A stretch of 15,718 nucleotides of DNA from Mansonella perstans (GCA_037074765.1 JBAMDO010000467.1:1-15718); one strand, 5' to 3'. Shown: positions 1 to 7,867, numbered from the stretch's first letter. The notes: generated from the letters alone by a model not told the origin. A program made the numbers and translations.

Positions 1-1111
1 ATCGATGATTCATTGGTAAGCACTGATTATTTTAAAGATATTTTCAGTTTGATTCAGTCTCACGGTTACAAAGTTTTATCGATGAAGCAATCAAATTGCA
101 CCTCTAAAGAGAAGAATCAATGAGACGCGCTCCAAGTAATGACACAGAACACAAAAAAGAAGTGATCATACCCAGCAATGACCGCGAAGGTAAGTTCCGA
201 TTCACTGATTCGCTGATACTGATTTTTGAGAACAAATGAAAATGACTTTATCCTTAAACGGGTCAAATGTAACGTATTTCATTAAGCAAAGACATTTTTT
301 TTAAATTGAGCATTAATTACTTAATTATTTGAAGGATGGTGCCGGAACAAGAAATATATTGAGCGAGTTCCATCTGGTTACATGTGTACAGTATGCCAAA
401 AAGTCTATGGTCGATATAATTCGGTATCCTACCATGTCACAATTTATCACCGTAATCCACCAATACGATGTGATGAAGAAGGTTGCAAGTTTAGTACCCG
501 TGACGCTCGTTTATTCATTTCCATAAATTTTTCGACATCGTGTACACTGCCTGAAAATATTGATTTAGGTAAGCTTTTGATAGTATGTTAAGTCCACATT
601 TCTTATTTGACATGAAATCTCCCAAGTTTACTTTATTTAGGTTCCCACAAATGTGTTTTATGCAGACATATATCGAAAAGTCCGGCAATGTTGGAGAAGC
701 ACATAAGCCGTCACCTGCAATACTGCACTAAAATCGGCCAAGATTACCGATGCTTGCAGTGCGAGAAAAGAACAAGTTCACAGCAGGAAATGTTGGATCA
801 CATGGTGATGCACGCCGAACAAGAAGAGCCAAGCTTCCCATGTGAGCACTGCAGATATCGGTCTGTCTTCCCTTTTAATCTTCCAAGTATTGCCAATTTC
901 TAAGCATTGCATTTTTTAAAAGTGTAGACATGTGGAAGCATGTTTCAGAGGGCAAACAGAGAGGTCACTCCGGCAGCATGTACTCTTCAAACACACTTCC
1001 GATATGTTCTCCAGAAAATTCACATGTAACCACTGTCCATACGCTTCTACAGATTTGGTTAATCTCGCCACACATTACAAAAAAATGCACCAGAACAGCA
1101 GCATTAATTAA
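1..1111 (+). pseudogene. C2H2 zinc-finger protein gene, decayed, 5' end possibly outside the window
   Basis: A multi-exon C2H2 zinc-finger gene, probably a nucleic-acid-binding regulator. Likely exons are 1-15, 48-189, 335-568, 641-886/887 and 928-1111, joined by GT..AG introns (first only 32 nt); TAA at 1109-1111 ends it. Fingers read in order: CTVCQKVYGRYNSV..H..H (exon 3), a C-x4-C finger (exon 3), CVLCRHISKSPAMLEKH, CLQCEKRTSSQQEMLDH, CEHCRYRS.. split by the last intron, and a complete CNHCPYASTDLVNLATH..H at the C-terminus. Damage: in-frame TAA at 105-107, just upstream of an ATG at 120 that could instead be the true start; the His half of the second finger is scattered over three frames and then returns to frame; the exon 4 donor needs AG|TATTG to keep frame, while the only GT (887) shifts it. 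I infer a pseudogene, but a poorly assembled real gene is possible. Confidence 0.72.
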
Positions 1112-1211
1112 ATGAGTAGCTTTAACCAATCGAATCCTTTTCTTGAATTTAATTTTTCCAATGTTTACATTTTCAAGTCTTAGGTTACTAGGCGACATCG
1201 TGTTAGATAAA

Positions 1212-1325
1212 CATTCGGATCAATTACCATGACATGTGAAATGCGGATTTTGTGATGTATTGAAGATGGTGGAAGCGAGTGTCATCAAGTCTGAAAGCTC
1301 AAAAGCTTGCTGCTGTTATATTTAA
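1212..1325 (+). pseudogene. possible trailing C2H2-type remnant
   Basis: An open stretch downstream of the zinc-finger gene reads HSDQLP, a TGA at 1230-1232, then HVKCGFCDV with a C-x2-C pair (TGC 1242, TGT 1251), and runs to TAA at 1323-1325. The C-x2-C spacing and the neighbouring finger genes suggest the first half of a C2H2 finger, but no paired histidines follow. It could be chance. Confidence 0.25.
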
Positions 1326-1796
1326 GAGATCGATTCCATAAAAAAGCGTGGAAAGCGTAAATTTCAAAAATGAAAATAGTTATAAAATATGAGAATTTAT
1401 TCTATTTTCTTATATTCTCTTTCAATTTTTTTTATTTCTTGAGGATAAGTTGAAAGTAATTTAAATAAATATATGGGATAATTTTTAAGGGCATTTATCA
1501 CTTCATTTTTTCACAATAAATAAATTAAGTGAGCCTAAAGTTGGCTTCATGAAGCGCCTAAAGGGAAACAAAAAACGTGCAACACTAAAATGCTGGATAA
1601 TTTATAGATGAGCCGAAAAAAGCGCTTGGTTAAAATTCTAGCTGAAATGTGAGTATTGATCACACATGTAGAAAGGAAACAAGAAAAATATTTTAGCTGG
1701 AATATAATAATAATACAAGAAAAACTTATAAATGTGTTTATAAAATAAATTTAAAGCAATAAAAATATGTTTCCCAGTTTTTAATTTCCAAATATC
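1326..1796. other. no gene seen; AT-rich non-coding
   Basis: AT-rich sequence with poly-T and poly-A runs and frequent stops in all frames. No domain, RNA gene or repeat was recognised. Confidence 0.5.
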
Positions 1797-2068
1797 TAAA
1801 TTAATTGACTGATTAACTCATTAATTGATAATAATTGTTAGTCTATTAGTTGGCTCAACAGATAGTTAATTAACTGATGAGTTTTATTCAATGATTGATC
1901 TCACCAACTAATTAATTAATCAGTTCAGTTTTTTGATCACTTAACTGATTGACTGATTTTTTTTTAATTTCAATTTTTTTAATTTATTAAAAGTTGGTTA
2001 GCTGACTTATTGACTGACAGACTGATGATTAGTTGACTGAGTTGATTGGATTGATTAGGCTAATTAGC
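1797..2068. repeat. degenerate simple-sequence tract built on TTAACTGATTGACTGA-like words
   Basis: About 270 bp dominated by variants of the words TTAATTGA, TTAACTGA, GATTGACTGA and TTGACTGA in loose tandem, for example near 1806-1825, 1866-1880, 1937-1960 and 2002-2045. The words drift too much for a fixed period. It looks like an old 4-mer/8-mer microsatellite broken up by point changes and two poly-T runs near 1960-1985. Confidence 0.6.
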
Positions 2069-2361
2069 AGCCGGTCAAGTTCCTTAATTTTCTCCTCGTT
2101 TATTTATTTATTATGAACACTGGTAGGCTGTGAGCTATGCTGTTTGTGGGTCTCATACCCGACAGATTTCAACTAAAACCTCAAACAAAGTGTGTTCACG
2201 AAAGGATGGAACCATTAGTCTTTGAGTGACTATTCTAGGAGAAGGAGAAGGAAAATTCTTACTTTAAATCCGGGCAGATGAAGCTCGCTTAGTTGTGTAA
2301 AGCCTAAGAAAAGGATACTCCAATCAAAATGTACGACTGATGATGTCACATTGATGGCAAG
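2069..2361. other. no gene seen
   Basis: Moderately AT-rich spacer between the simple tract and the zinc-finger fragments. A purine-rich patch sits near 2235-2255 and nothing recognisable encodes a protein. A short tandem repeat at its right end is listed separately. Confidence 0.45.
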
Positions 2362-2376
2362 TCACATTGATGGCTG
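2345..2376. repeat. two-copy 16-bp tandem repeat
   Basis: GTCACATTGATGGCAA (2345-2360) is followed at once by GTCACATTGATGGCTG (2361-2376), differing only in the last two bases. This is a recent slip or local duplication with no evident function. Confidence 0.85.
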
Positions 2377-2571
2377 ACATTTCGTTTTTCTTTTTAATTG
2401 CTTTGAAACAACGCAAAAACTGAACGAAATCAACAGTTTCTGGATGCTTTTTTTCACAAAATGCTCTTGGAAGAAACATAATGAGGTTTCTTTCCTAAAC
2501 CGTTTGTCACAAAACGGACATTGCGGAAAAACCTGGAAAAAGACTTGCCAGCCAATTTTAACTTTAAGTGC
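2362..2571 (-). pseudogene. C2H2 zinc-finger fragment
   Basis: A 69-codon minus-strand open stretch without an obvious ATG start, bounded by TAA upstream and TGA at 2364-2362. Its centre reads CPFCDKRFRKETSL followed by FFQEH. This fits the C2H2 pattern C-x2-C-x3-F-x5-L with a final His, but the first zinc His is replaced (Phe). The flanks have no other recognisable domain. It lies on the opposite strand to the finger exon at 2640-2962 and the same strand as the fragment at 3067-3440, so it may be a further exon of that gene. Its function, nucleic-acid binding, is inferred from family only. Confidence 0.5.
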
Positions 2572-2639
2572 TTAAATTAGACAGTTCAAAAAATCAGTAA
2601 AAAAACAATGATGTCGATGCTCGCACTTTTTTCTTATAG

Positions 2640-2962
2640 GAACGTCTTGGTTACGCAAGAAACCAGGTCGATTGAAGCTTGCTTGAATACCACCGCTTAA
2701 TTCACCAGATAAAGGAATTGTAAAAGCGTCTGGGAAACTCGAGCGTTATGTAGGAAAAGTAAAAAATTGAAAAGAAAAAGATGAAGGACAAATACTTGAA
2801 GCAAATATTATTAATCGTAAACTCCCAGGAATATCATTACAAAATCATTGTCTTACTTGTCAACAACTTTATAAGAATCCGCATTTATCTCGTGTTCTGG
2901 TGGAATGCAACCTCCCGTTGCAAGTTCCTCAGTTCAATGTGCTTCAAGCTTGGCCTGTCTGA
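2640..2962 (+). pseudogene. zinc-finger-like last exon with two in-frame stops
   Basis: Preceded by an acceptor-like TTTTTTCTTATAG ending at 2639, one frame runs 107 codons to TGA at 2960-2962, broken by TGA at 2684-2686 and TGA at 2768-2770. Readable segments include TSWLRKKPGRLKLA, IPPLNSPDKGIVKASGKLER and then CLTCQQLYKNPHLSRVLVEC. The last fits a C2HC/C2H2 finger (C-x2-C, Tyr and Leu core positions) whose first His has become Val. The sustained amino-acid-like composition across the stops argues for a decayed exon rather than chance. A 64-codon ATG frame at 2781-2975 overlaps it in another phase and is probably a shadow. Confidence 0.5.
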
Positions 2963-3066
2963 AATTCTAAACTAAATTAAAAAAATTTTAAACTAAGTTA
3001 AAGAAAAAAAAACCTGCTGGTTCCCATTTGTATTTTCAATCAGCCAAAACCTGAACGCTCCATAAT

Positions 3067-3440
3067 TTACCAGAAATCCTCAAAATTCAACAACCTTTGC
3101 TCAGCAATGTCCTCTTCCTGTTGTATCAGATATGCCAAATATTCGGTATAATGCTGGTCCCGCAGATATCGTTCACATAAATTTTTTTCAGTAAAACGAT
3201 TCTTGCAAATTTTGCATCGTCCCATTTTAGCAATGTATGGTTTTCTGCATCTGAGTGAATTATCTTACAATGCGGACAAGAAAAAACCGGCAACATAATT
3301 CCCAGATTTCACAAATCTAGCGCAAAATCATCGAATCTGGAACCGTAGGATGAAGTGGAGTAAGTGGAAGTTCACTGAGAAGCACATCGTCTTGAAGTCG
3401 TATTGGAAATGTCGTTGTATTTGATGAAGTTGAAATTAAA
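3067..3440 (-). pseudogene. C2H2 zinc-finger gene remnant
   Basis: Read on the minus strand from about 3440, a Ser/Thr/Pro-rich segment (SSNTTTFPIRLQDDVLLSEL, then PLTPLHPTVPDSMILR) runs into a TAG. Shifted frames then carry PVFSCPHCKIIHSDAENH, half of a finger. A final frame opens at an ATG (3225-3223) with GRCKICKNRFTEKNLCER and RDQH, followed by an acidic tail (LIQQEEDIAEQRLLNFEDFW) and TAA at 3069-3067. The last 52-codon piece is intact as a frame, but its finger lacks the first zinc His (Tyr instead). At least two frameshifts separate the pieces, so I call it a pseudogene. The organisation, a low-complexity linker then fingers then an acidic tail, is that of a regulatory C2H2 protein. 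Confidence 0.55.
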
Positions 3441-3539
3441 AAGATATTTCGTCCGCTCGTCAAAACTCCGCTTCCGAATATTTGCACATTTTCCACCAGG
3501 CTTGTGATTCACAATCGCGAGAAGGAACAAAAATTTTCA

Positions 3540-3729
3540 GGACGAGTAGGATGGGATGGAATAGCAGGCGACAGGAGATCTAGATCCAAATGGTCCACCA
3601 GGAAATATTAGAGTTCCGAGATCACAAGGACAAAAAGTCTTGAAAGAATAAAAGAACTTATAGAAATGAGAGTTACAAGGTATGGAAGGAATACGAGGAC
3701 TAATCGGACCACCTGGAGAAACAGGTTAA
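3540..3729 (+). pseudogene. collagen Gly-X-Y remnant, cuticle-collagen type
   Basis: After an acceptor-like AAATTTTCAG, the + strand reads GRV GWD GIA GD, then after a frameshift DPN GPP GNI RVP RSQ GQK. Following a short gap with stops it reads GME GIR GLI GPP GET G and TAA at 3727-3729. The glycine-every-third-residue pattern is diagnostic of a collagen triple helix. Short interrupted Gly-X-Y blocks in a nematode context suggest a cuticle or related collagen. Three expected Gly positions are Asp or Arg, explained by single G-to-A changes (GGT to GAT, GGA to AGA twice). The gap near 3631-3678 may be an intron, but its borders do not restore frame exactly. N-terminal membrane and cysteine domains were not found. 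Confidence 0.7.
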
Positions 3730-4317
3730 AAAATAACAAGCAATGAAATCTTTTAATGAAACAGTGATGCTTTCAGTGATATCTGTTCTCTTTTTTTGAT
3801 TTGTGAGCAAAAAGTTGCTCAAAAACTTCAACAACGTATCGCTGGCCTCAAAATCATAATTGGTGCATTAAAGTAATTTGCAAGTAAACATCATATTTTC
3901 CACTATCTTTGGTAAAATTTTGTAAATCGAATTCTAAATTTAATAAAACTTTTTTTTTTAAAATATCATAAACGCTTGTTTTTTACTTTAATGCTTGAAG
4001 TTTTGACTTTTTTCGTACAATTAAAAGATTATTTAAAGCGTCCATCTAATAAAACATTTAGGAACAGCAAAAGAATGGAACAAAACAAATGGATAAAAAA
4101 TAAATTCTACCTGTATTTATTATAGACAAAACTAAACTAATATCTGATCCCAAAATACCCACGCCAAATACAGCGAGATAATAACTGTACTCTATTTTAC
4201 GGTATTTACGAAACTTCAAATTATATATTTTAAATATATAAATAAATTAACTTGAAACGAATATGTTGCATATGTCGCGAAATTTCCAGCAATCCCATTG
4301 AACAAATTATAAATGAA
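3730..4317. other. no clear gene; AT-rich spacer
   Basis: Mostly AT-rich with T and A runs. A 23-codon open stretch ending at TAA 3874-3876 (EQKVAQKLQQRIAGLKIIIG) could be the end of a coiled-coil protein, but nothing supports it beyond composition. The right end abuts the LTR, and no duplicated target site could be confirmed because the other element end is absent. Confidence 0.4.
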
Positions 4318-4478
4318 TGTTAACAACATTCTATGCCGTTCAACCTTTGTAATTCAACCTTCCCATGCTTCTTTGGCATTATCTAAACTCATGTCTTCTC
4401 TTAATCTATCCTTCCTCTTTTACCATTATCATCTTTGGTCCATTGTATTAAACCACTAATCCCCTCATCTTCTCCCCC

Positions 4479-4486
4479 TATATAAG
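4479..4486 (+). promoter_or_regulatory. TATA box of the LTR
   Basis: TATATAAG, preceded by a C/T-rich stretch, sits about 160 bp inside the LTR. This is the usual position for the core promoter at the U3/R border. It is the best TATA-like element in this part of the window. Confidence 0.55.
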
Positions 4487-4634
4487 CTGTCAATCTTCCA
4501 CAAGTACCATTAATTGCTTAGCTTTCTTCATCTCAACGAGTGGTTGACATCAATTCGTTCTCCTTTTTATTGTATTAATTTTTTTTCTTAGCGATTTGCG
4601 TCGCGATTTTCGTGTTATCGTTGTATTTCGCATT

Positions 4635-4694
4635 GTTACATTAATTCTAATTCACGCCCGCGTTGTTATGTTAATTCTAATTTACGTTCGCGTT
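4635..4694. repeat. 30-bp tandem duplication inside the LTR
   Basis: Two adjacent 30-bp units (4635-4664 and 4665-4694) share GTTA..TTAATTCTAATT.ACG and end in CGCGTT, with a handful of substitutions. Local CpG content is high compared with the rest of the window. Confidence 0.85.
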
Positions 4695-4714
4695 AGTTAA
4701 TGTTTTTGATAAAA

Positions 4715-4777
4715 GTTTAATTACCCAAGTTTGAGGTCTGATTACCCAAGCTTGAGGTTTAATTACTCAACTTTTAG
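4715..4777. repeat. three-copy 21-bp tandem repeat inside the LTR
   Basis: Three consecutive 21-bp units (4715-4735, 4736-4756, 4757-4777) of the form GTyTrATTACyCAA..TT.AG. Copies 1 and 2 differ at three positions and copy 3 is more diverged. Repeats of this kind in an R/U5 region vary between element copies and can serve to subtype a family. Confidence 0.85.
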
Positions 4778-4916
4778 GTGCGTACACAACTCAACACAAC
4801 ACAACTCAACTCAACTCGACATCGCTTGGTCGACAGAATAACAACAATCCCTGGTCTAAATGTTGGATAATATTGGCTACCAATTGACCTCACAAGAAAT
4901 TCATGACAACAATTTT

Positions 4917-4928
4917 TGGTGCCCGAGG
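4917..4928 (+). other. candidate tRNA primer-binding site
   Basis: TGGTGCCCGAGG begins five bases after the LTR. TGG is the complement of the tRNA 3' CCA, and TGGTGCCCGA has the form of retroelement primer sites. I do not assign the tRNA. Confidence 0.55.
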
Positions 4929-4936
4929 TGAGGTGC

Positions 4937-5285
4937 ATGATGTCAAGCAGCATTACAGCCAGTATTCAACCAGCAAAAACCAGGTTAGTCTTTCTTCTTC
5001 AAGAAATAAATTTCCTGGACTTTAAATCTCCGGATCCAAACGCGTCAATAGAACAACAGGGGAATTTTTAAAACGTTGAGGAAGAGTCCAGTTATGTAAT
5101 TATCCAATTATCGACAGAGTCCAGTTATGTGTCAAGTCGCTTCAAGATGCATACGACACATGGCTCAAATATATTCAAACAATCACCGTAATGAAAAATT
5201 TGATATAGCTCATTGTGCAGGGAACTTACTGAAAGACTTACTTGAAATGCGTTTGCAACGGAAACAGTCAATAGAAATGTATTAA
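4937..5285 (+). pseudogene. retrotransposon gag N-terminal remnant
   Basis: An ATG nine bases after the primer site opens a 44-codon frame, with segments SSSITASIQPAKTRLVFLLQ and SPDPNASIEQQGNF, that stops at TAA 5069-5071. The same frame resumes as NVEEESSYVIIQLSTESSYV. A second frame then carries LQDAYDTWLKYIQTI, and a third carries NEKFDIAHCAGNLLKDLLEM ending at TAA 5283-5285. These pieces read as successive parts of one helical capsid-type protein. One cause of the frame change may be the repeated AGAGTCCAGTTATGT (two copies near 5084 and 5117). No zinc knuckle or enzyme domain follows. The protein would have formed the particle of the element; here it is dead. Confidence 0.5.
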
Positions 5286-5851
5286 AAAACTTACAGTGCT
5301 TTAAAATTTTCCAAGCCTCAAAAAAGTATTCGTGATGCGAGTCTTTCTGTGTTTTATAAATGAAAAATATTGCAAGAAGCAGATGGATTGTTTCAAGTAT
5401 TTACTGTATTTTCTGCAAAATTTTAAGCAAAAAAAACTCTTCGTATACAGTAATATAGTAATGTACTTCGACATTTTCCCTCTCAAATGCTTTACAGGTG
5501 TTCTATCGATATCACACCAGTTGTGCTATCGATATCAATTTTATTTCCTGATGCTTTGGATTGAGGTTGTCCGCAAAATCTGGCTTTTCAACTAGACAAA
5601 TCTCCTACCGCCAACAAAATTTTCTGCTATACCTTATCTCAACATCACAATAATTTCTTTTGCTCATTTAAATTTCAAATCTGACTTTTGATGAAAGCAA
5701 AAAAATAGAACTTGGGCAATCTAAGAAATTCAGAACTCCTGATGAACGATTAAATAACCACTATTATCAAATTCATAAATTATATGTGATTCACAAAAGC
5801 TTAAAACCTGTTCTATCTATCTTTCGGATTCTCTATCAACCATGACGGTAA
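5286..5851. other. no clear gene
   Basis: AT-rich. An 87-codon frame at 5332-5595 (+) and a 61-codon frame overlapping it on the minus strand are Lys/Phe/Tyr-rich and show no domain; I regard both as chance. CTATCGATATCA occurs twice, at 5503-5514 and 5526-5537, a small direct repeat containing the palindrome TATCGATA. Confidence 0.4.
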
Positions 5852-6010
5852 TATCGCCCAGTGTTGCATTTTGTTGCATTCGTTGCAGTTATTACACGAA
5901 CAAAAGTTCCTTTCTTTTGTATTCCAGAAAGATCCATATCAAACATCCTTCTTCCTAATATAAATGGAAGATTTGTGTTTCAAATTCGCTTCATTTACAT
6001 CTCCATTTGA
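5852..6010 (+). pseudogene. diverged copy of the repeated hydrophobic module (copy A)
   Basis: An open + strand stretch ending at TGA 6008-6010 reads LHFVAFVAVITRTKVPFFC.PERSISNILLPNINGRF. It lines up residue by residue with the module in 7437-7742 ([19 protein letters not shown], then [16 protein letters not shown]). Downstream bases (AATTCGCTTCATT) also match the copy at 14302-14660. The five or so upstream codons match only after a frameshift (GTAATATCGCCCAGT against GTAGATATCATCAGCAGT). No ATG begins the frame. It is the most diverged of five copies, so the module is older than the L/R duplication. Confidence 0.6.
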
Positions 6011-7283
6011 ATTTTAAAACCTTTTCTGACGTATCCGATGATGTCAAATGTTATCGCTGGAATCTTCATATTCACCCAAATTGATTGCGATGCGATTTGT
6101 TTCTTACATTTCTCAAGTTATGACTATTCATTACGAGTTTTTCGATTGTAACTTGCTAATTATAATTTTCATTAAAAAGTCAGTGGCTATAGAAAAGTGA
6201 AAAGATTTCTATTAGGGAAATGATCTTTTGAAAGATCCCAAATAACTCTTTCGTTCTCTTTTCTTCTGCCTCTAACAAAACGCTTAAAAAATCAAAAATT
6301 CCGAAATATTAAAGAAGTTTAAAAAATTGCAATATTTTACATATAACACATTTTAGATTAGGAATTTGATTTCTGTCTCAATTCAGAGGAGTCACAAATT
6401 TCAGAGAGATAAAAGTATTGATTGATCAACAAATTAGGAAAACTAAGATTATTCAGTGGTTATGCGATAGCTAGCAGCTTTGTTGCATGTTTTGAGTTTG
6501 GAATTTAAATTCTCATTGATGTTATTGATTATTGATCTAATTCATTCTTCTACGTCAGTGACATCATTATTTAAGGTTGCTTTTACTGATCTTTGTGAAA
6601 GCATGATGAACAAAAAATGATTCGTCATCACTGAATTACGTAATCTAATCGTTGTGTAACGTGAAGAAATCTTTTCGTAACAGTAAAGAAAAGGAAATTT
6701 TTTGAAATTTTAATTTTCATCCAAAAGAGGCAAAAATCGTGAAAATATTAAAAAATTATTTAATGTATTACAGAAACAAAAATACATTAATATATATATG
6801 TTATGAAAAAAGAAATTCACGGTTCTATTAAATCTGAAACACTTCTTTTTGTAGTTTAAAGAAAACACAATGCAAGTTATATAGGATTGTGGAAGATTTT
6901 TGGAAGCAAACAAGGATAAAGCATTTTATTGGTGGATATAAAAACAATAATAAGTGAATTTTGATAGATATATATTATTTTTTTTAAATTGTATTTTGGC
7001 CCAGTATTTTTAATAAAATTTCTGCCATTAAAACCTTAGAAAATTTCAAAACATACTTATTACTTATTATCAAAGTGAAACAAAAGAGCGTTTTCATAAC
7101 CAACTTTAATAACTAACTGTCATGGGTTTTTCTTAAAAAATGGTATAATGGTAAAGACACTTTTGCGATATATGCGTTGGGTGCAAGCAAAAGCAACCGT
7201 TATAAGAAAACAAATATCACTGAAAAGGCTGCCATCATTGACAAATTCATTTGACAAAAGGCTTTTATCTTCCCCCTGATACA
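6011..7283. other. long AT-rich stretch without a recognised gene
   Basis: No domain, splice-bounded exon or RNA gene was recognised. A 67-codon minus-strand frame at 6710-6913 is Phe/Asn/Lys-rich and looks like chance in AT-rich DNA. Around 6551-6566 and 6620-6646 there are loosely complementary words (ACGTCAGTGA and TCACTGAATTACGT). There is poly-T near 6978-6985. The right end meets block L. Confidence 0.4.
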
Positions 7284-7403
7284 GTGACACATCTAATGAA
7301 GCGAATGATAGAAGGTATGCAGATTTGATATAAAAAGATTTGGTATATCAAATCTGCATACGCGAACGAGTCTAAGAGTTATGAATTACTTGCTTTATTG
7401 GTA
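7284..7403 (+). pseudogene. ClC chloride-channel exon fragment (copy in block L)
   Basis: The codons VTHLMKRMIE, then after an inserted hairpin a segment ending YANESKSYELLA, match the channel exon at 12836-12979 (VTHLMRRMIEDIKSLYANES, then RNYELLAAG). The 5' part of the exon (GPFVH-like filter motif) is missing here and the sequence departs from the channel after TTACTTGCT. The inserted DNA brings a TGA. This is a dead fragment of a voltage-gated-type chloride channel or transporter gene. Confidence 0.7.
7315..7361. repeat. perfect 17-bp inverted repeat with 13-nt loop (templated insertion)
   Basis: GTATGCAGATTTGATAT (7315-7331) is exactly complementary to ATATCAAATCTGCATAC (7345-7361). Against block M, 30 bases (7315-7344) are extra and contain the reverse complement of the neighbouring channel codons. 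This fits a template-switch event rather than a functional hairpin. Confidence 0.9.
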
Positions 7404-7436
7404 ACGTCTTATTAGTAACAGTAAAACAAAAGCAAA

Positions 7437-7742
7437 TCATATCTTATTATATAGATCATAATTTTTCATTGTATTGATATATATTTCATCGATCTGTTGC
7501 AATATTCGCACGCTTTCTTCATTTACTTCACCTATGTTCCCCACTGCATGTCCAATAATGGACTGATTAGAATTCTCTTTAAAACAAACAAGAAATCTTC
7601 CACTTATATTAGAAAGAAGAATATCTGATATCAATCTATTCGGGAATTCACAAAACAAAGGAATGTTTCGTTGGAGAACAAATGTAACGAATGCAGCAAA
7701 ATGCAGTATCAGGCAACTGCTGATGATATCTACGAAATTCAT
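7437..7742 (-). CDS. 101-codon hydrophobic open frame, repeated module (copy B), function unknown
   Basis: The longest ATG-initiated frame in the window. The N-terminal half ([20 protein letters not shown], then [17 protein letters not shown]) has one hydrophobic segment of about 18 residues that could be a signal or membrane anchor. The second half is hydrophilic, including [11 protein letters not shown] and [18 protein letters not shown] do not recognise the family. Copies at 5852-6010, 8903-9064, 13997-14158 and 14302-14660 share the first half; only the last shares the second half, in a separate frame. Here a 58-base stretch present in the 14302 copy (14459-14516) is absent, which fuses the halves, so the full-length frame may be accidental. 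It lies antisense to, and next to, the channel fragment. Expression is unproven. Confidence 0.35.
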   Translation of the reverse strand: MNFVDIISSCLILHFAAFVTFVLQRNIPLFCEFPNRLISDILLSNISGRFLVCFKENSNQSIIGHAVGNIGEVNEESVRILQQIDEIYINTMKNYDLYNKI

Positions 7743-7867
7743 AAAGTAGTTGTAATTTGAAAATATAACGAAAGATTTGTTTCATAAATCCAAATTTTAA
7801 ATTCTAGCTTATGTACACAAATCTCGTTGATCCATGGATTGCTTTCAGGCCCACAAATTTCATAATT

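Larger units (their letters stand above)
4318..4911 (+). repeat. long terminal repeat, 594 bp
   Basis: Starts TGTTAACAAC and ends CATGACAACA, giving the TG..CA ends expected of LTRs with a 4-bp terminal inversion TGTT/AACA. The left third is pyrimidine-rich and the middle has a TATA box. The right third holds two sets of tandem repeats and a run of ACTCAAC/AACAC words (about 4786-4819). Its left neighbour is unrelated sequence and its right neighbour is a primer-site-like motif, so this is the 5' LTR. Confidence 0.65.
4318..5285 (+). mobile_element. 5' end of a BEL/Pao-like LTR retrotransposon, truncated
   Basis: The element is recognised from a 594-bp LTR with TGTT..AACA ends, a TATA box in the LTR, a candidate primer-binding site five bases beyond the LTR, and a decayed gag reading frame starting shortly after. 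No protease, reverse transcriptase, RNase H or integrase, and no second LTR, is visible in the window, so the element lost its 3' part. Assignment to BEL/Pao rests on overall layout (very short leader, gag starting directly after the primer site) and the look of the gag N-terminus. It is tentative; Gypsy is the main alternative. Confidence 0.6.
7284..7848 (-). repeat. block L, left part: inverted copy of about 14205-14830
   Basis: Read in reverse complement, this segment follows 14205-14830 base for base with scattered changes: the ClC exon piece, the hairpin, TTATTGGTAA, the repeated module and ATGGATTG..TTTCAG. Homology to block R stops at its left edge near 7284, inside the channel exon, and at its right edge near 7848, where L holds about 1 kb that R lacks. 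Confidence 0.85.

Noticed and set aside
329..591. Two ATG frames (329-526 and 382-591)
   Set aside because: The 329 frame is out of phase with the zinc-finger exon. The 382 frame is part of exon 3 in the right phase but starts inside it and runs into the intron, so neither is a separate gene.
930..1198. Frames at 930-1115 (+) and 965-1198 (-)
   Set aside because: Both are shadows of the last zinc-finger exon, which reads as a perfect C2H2 finger in another phase.
2130..2190. tRNA-like stretch around GGGTCTCATACCCGA
   Set aside because: No acceptor stem pairing or T-arm could be formed around it.
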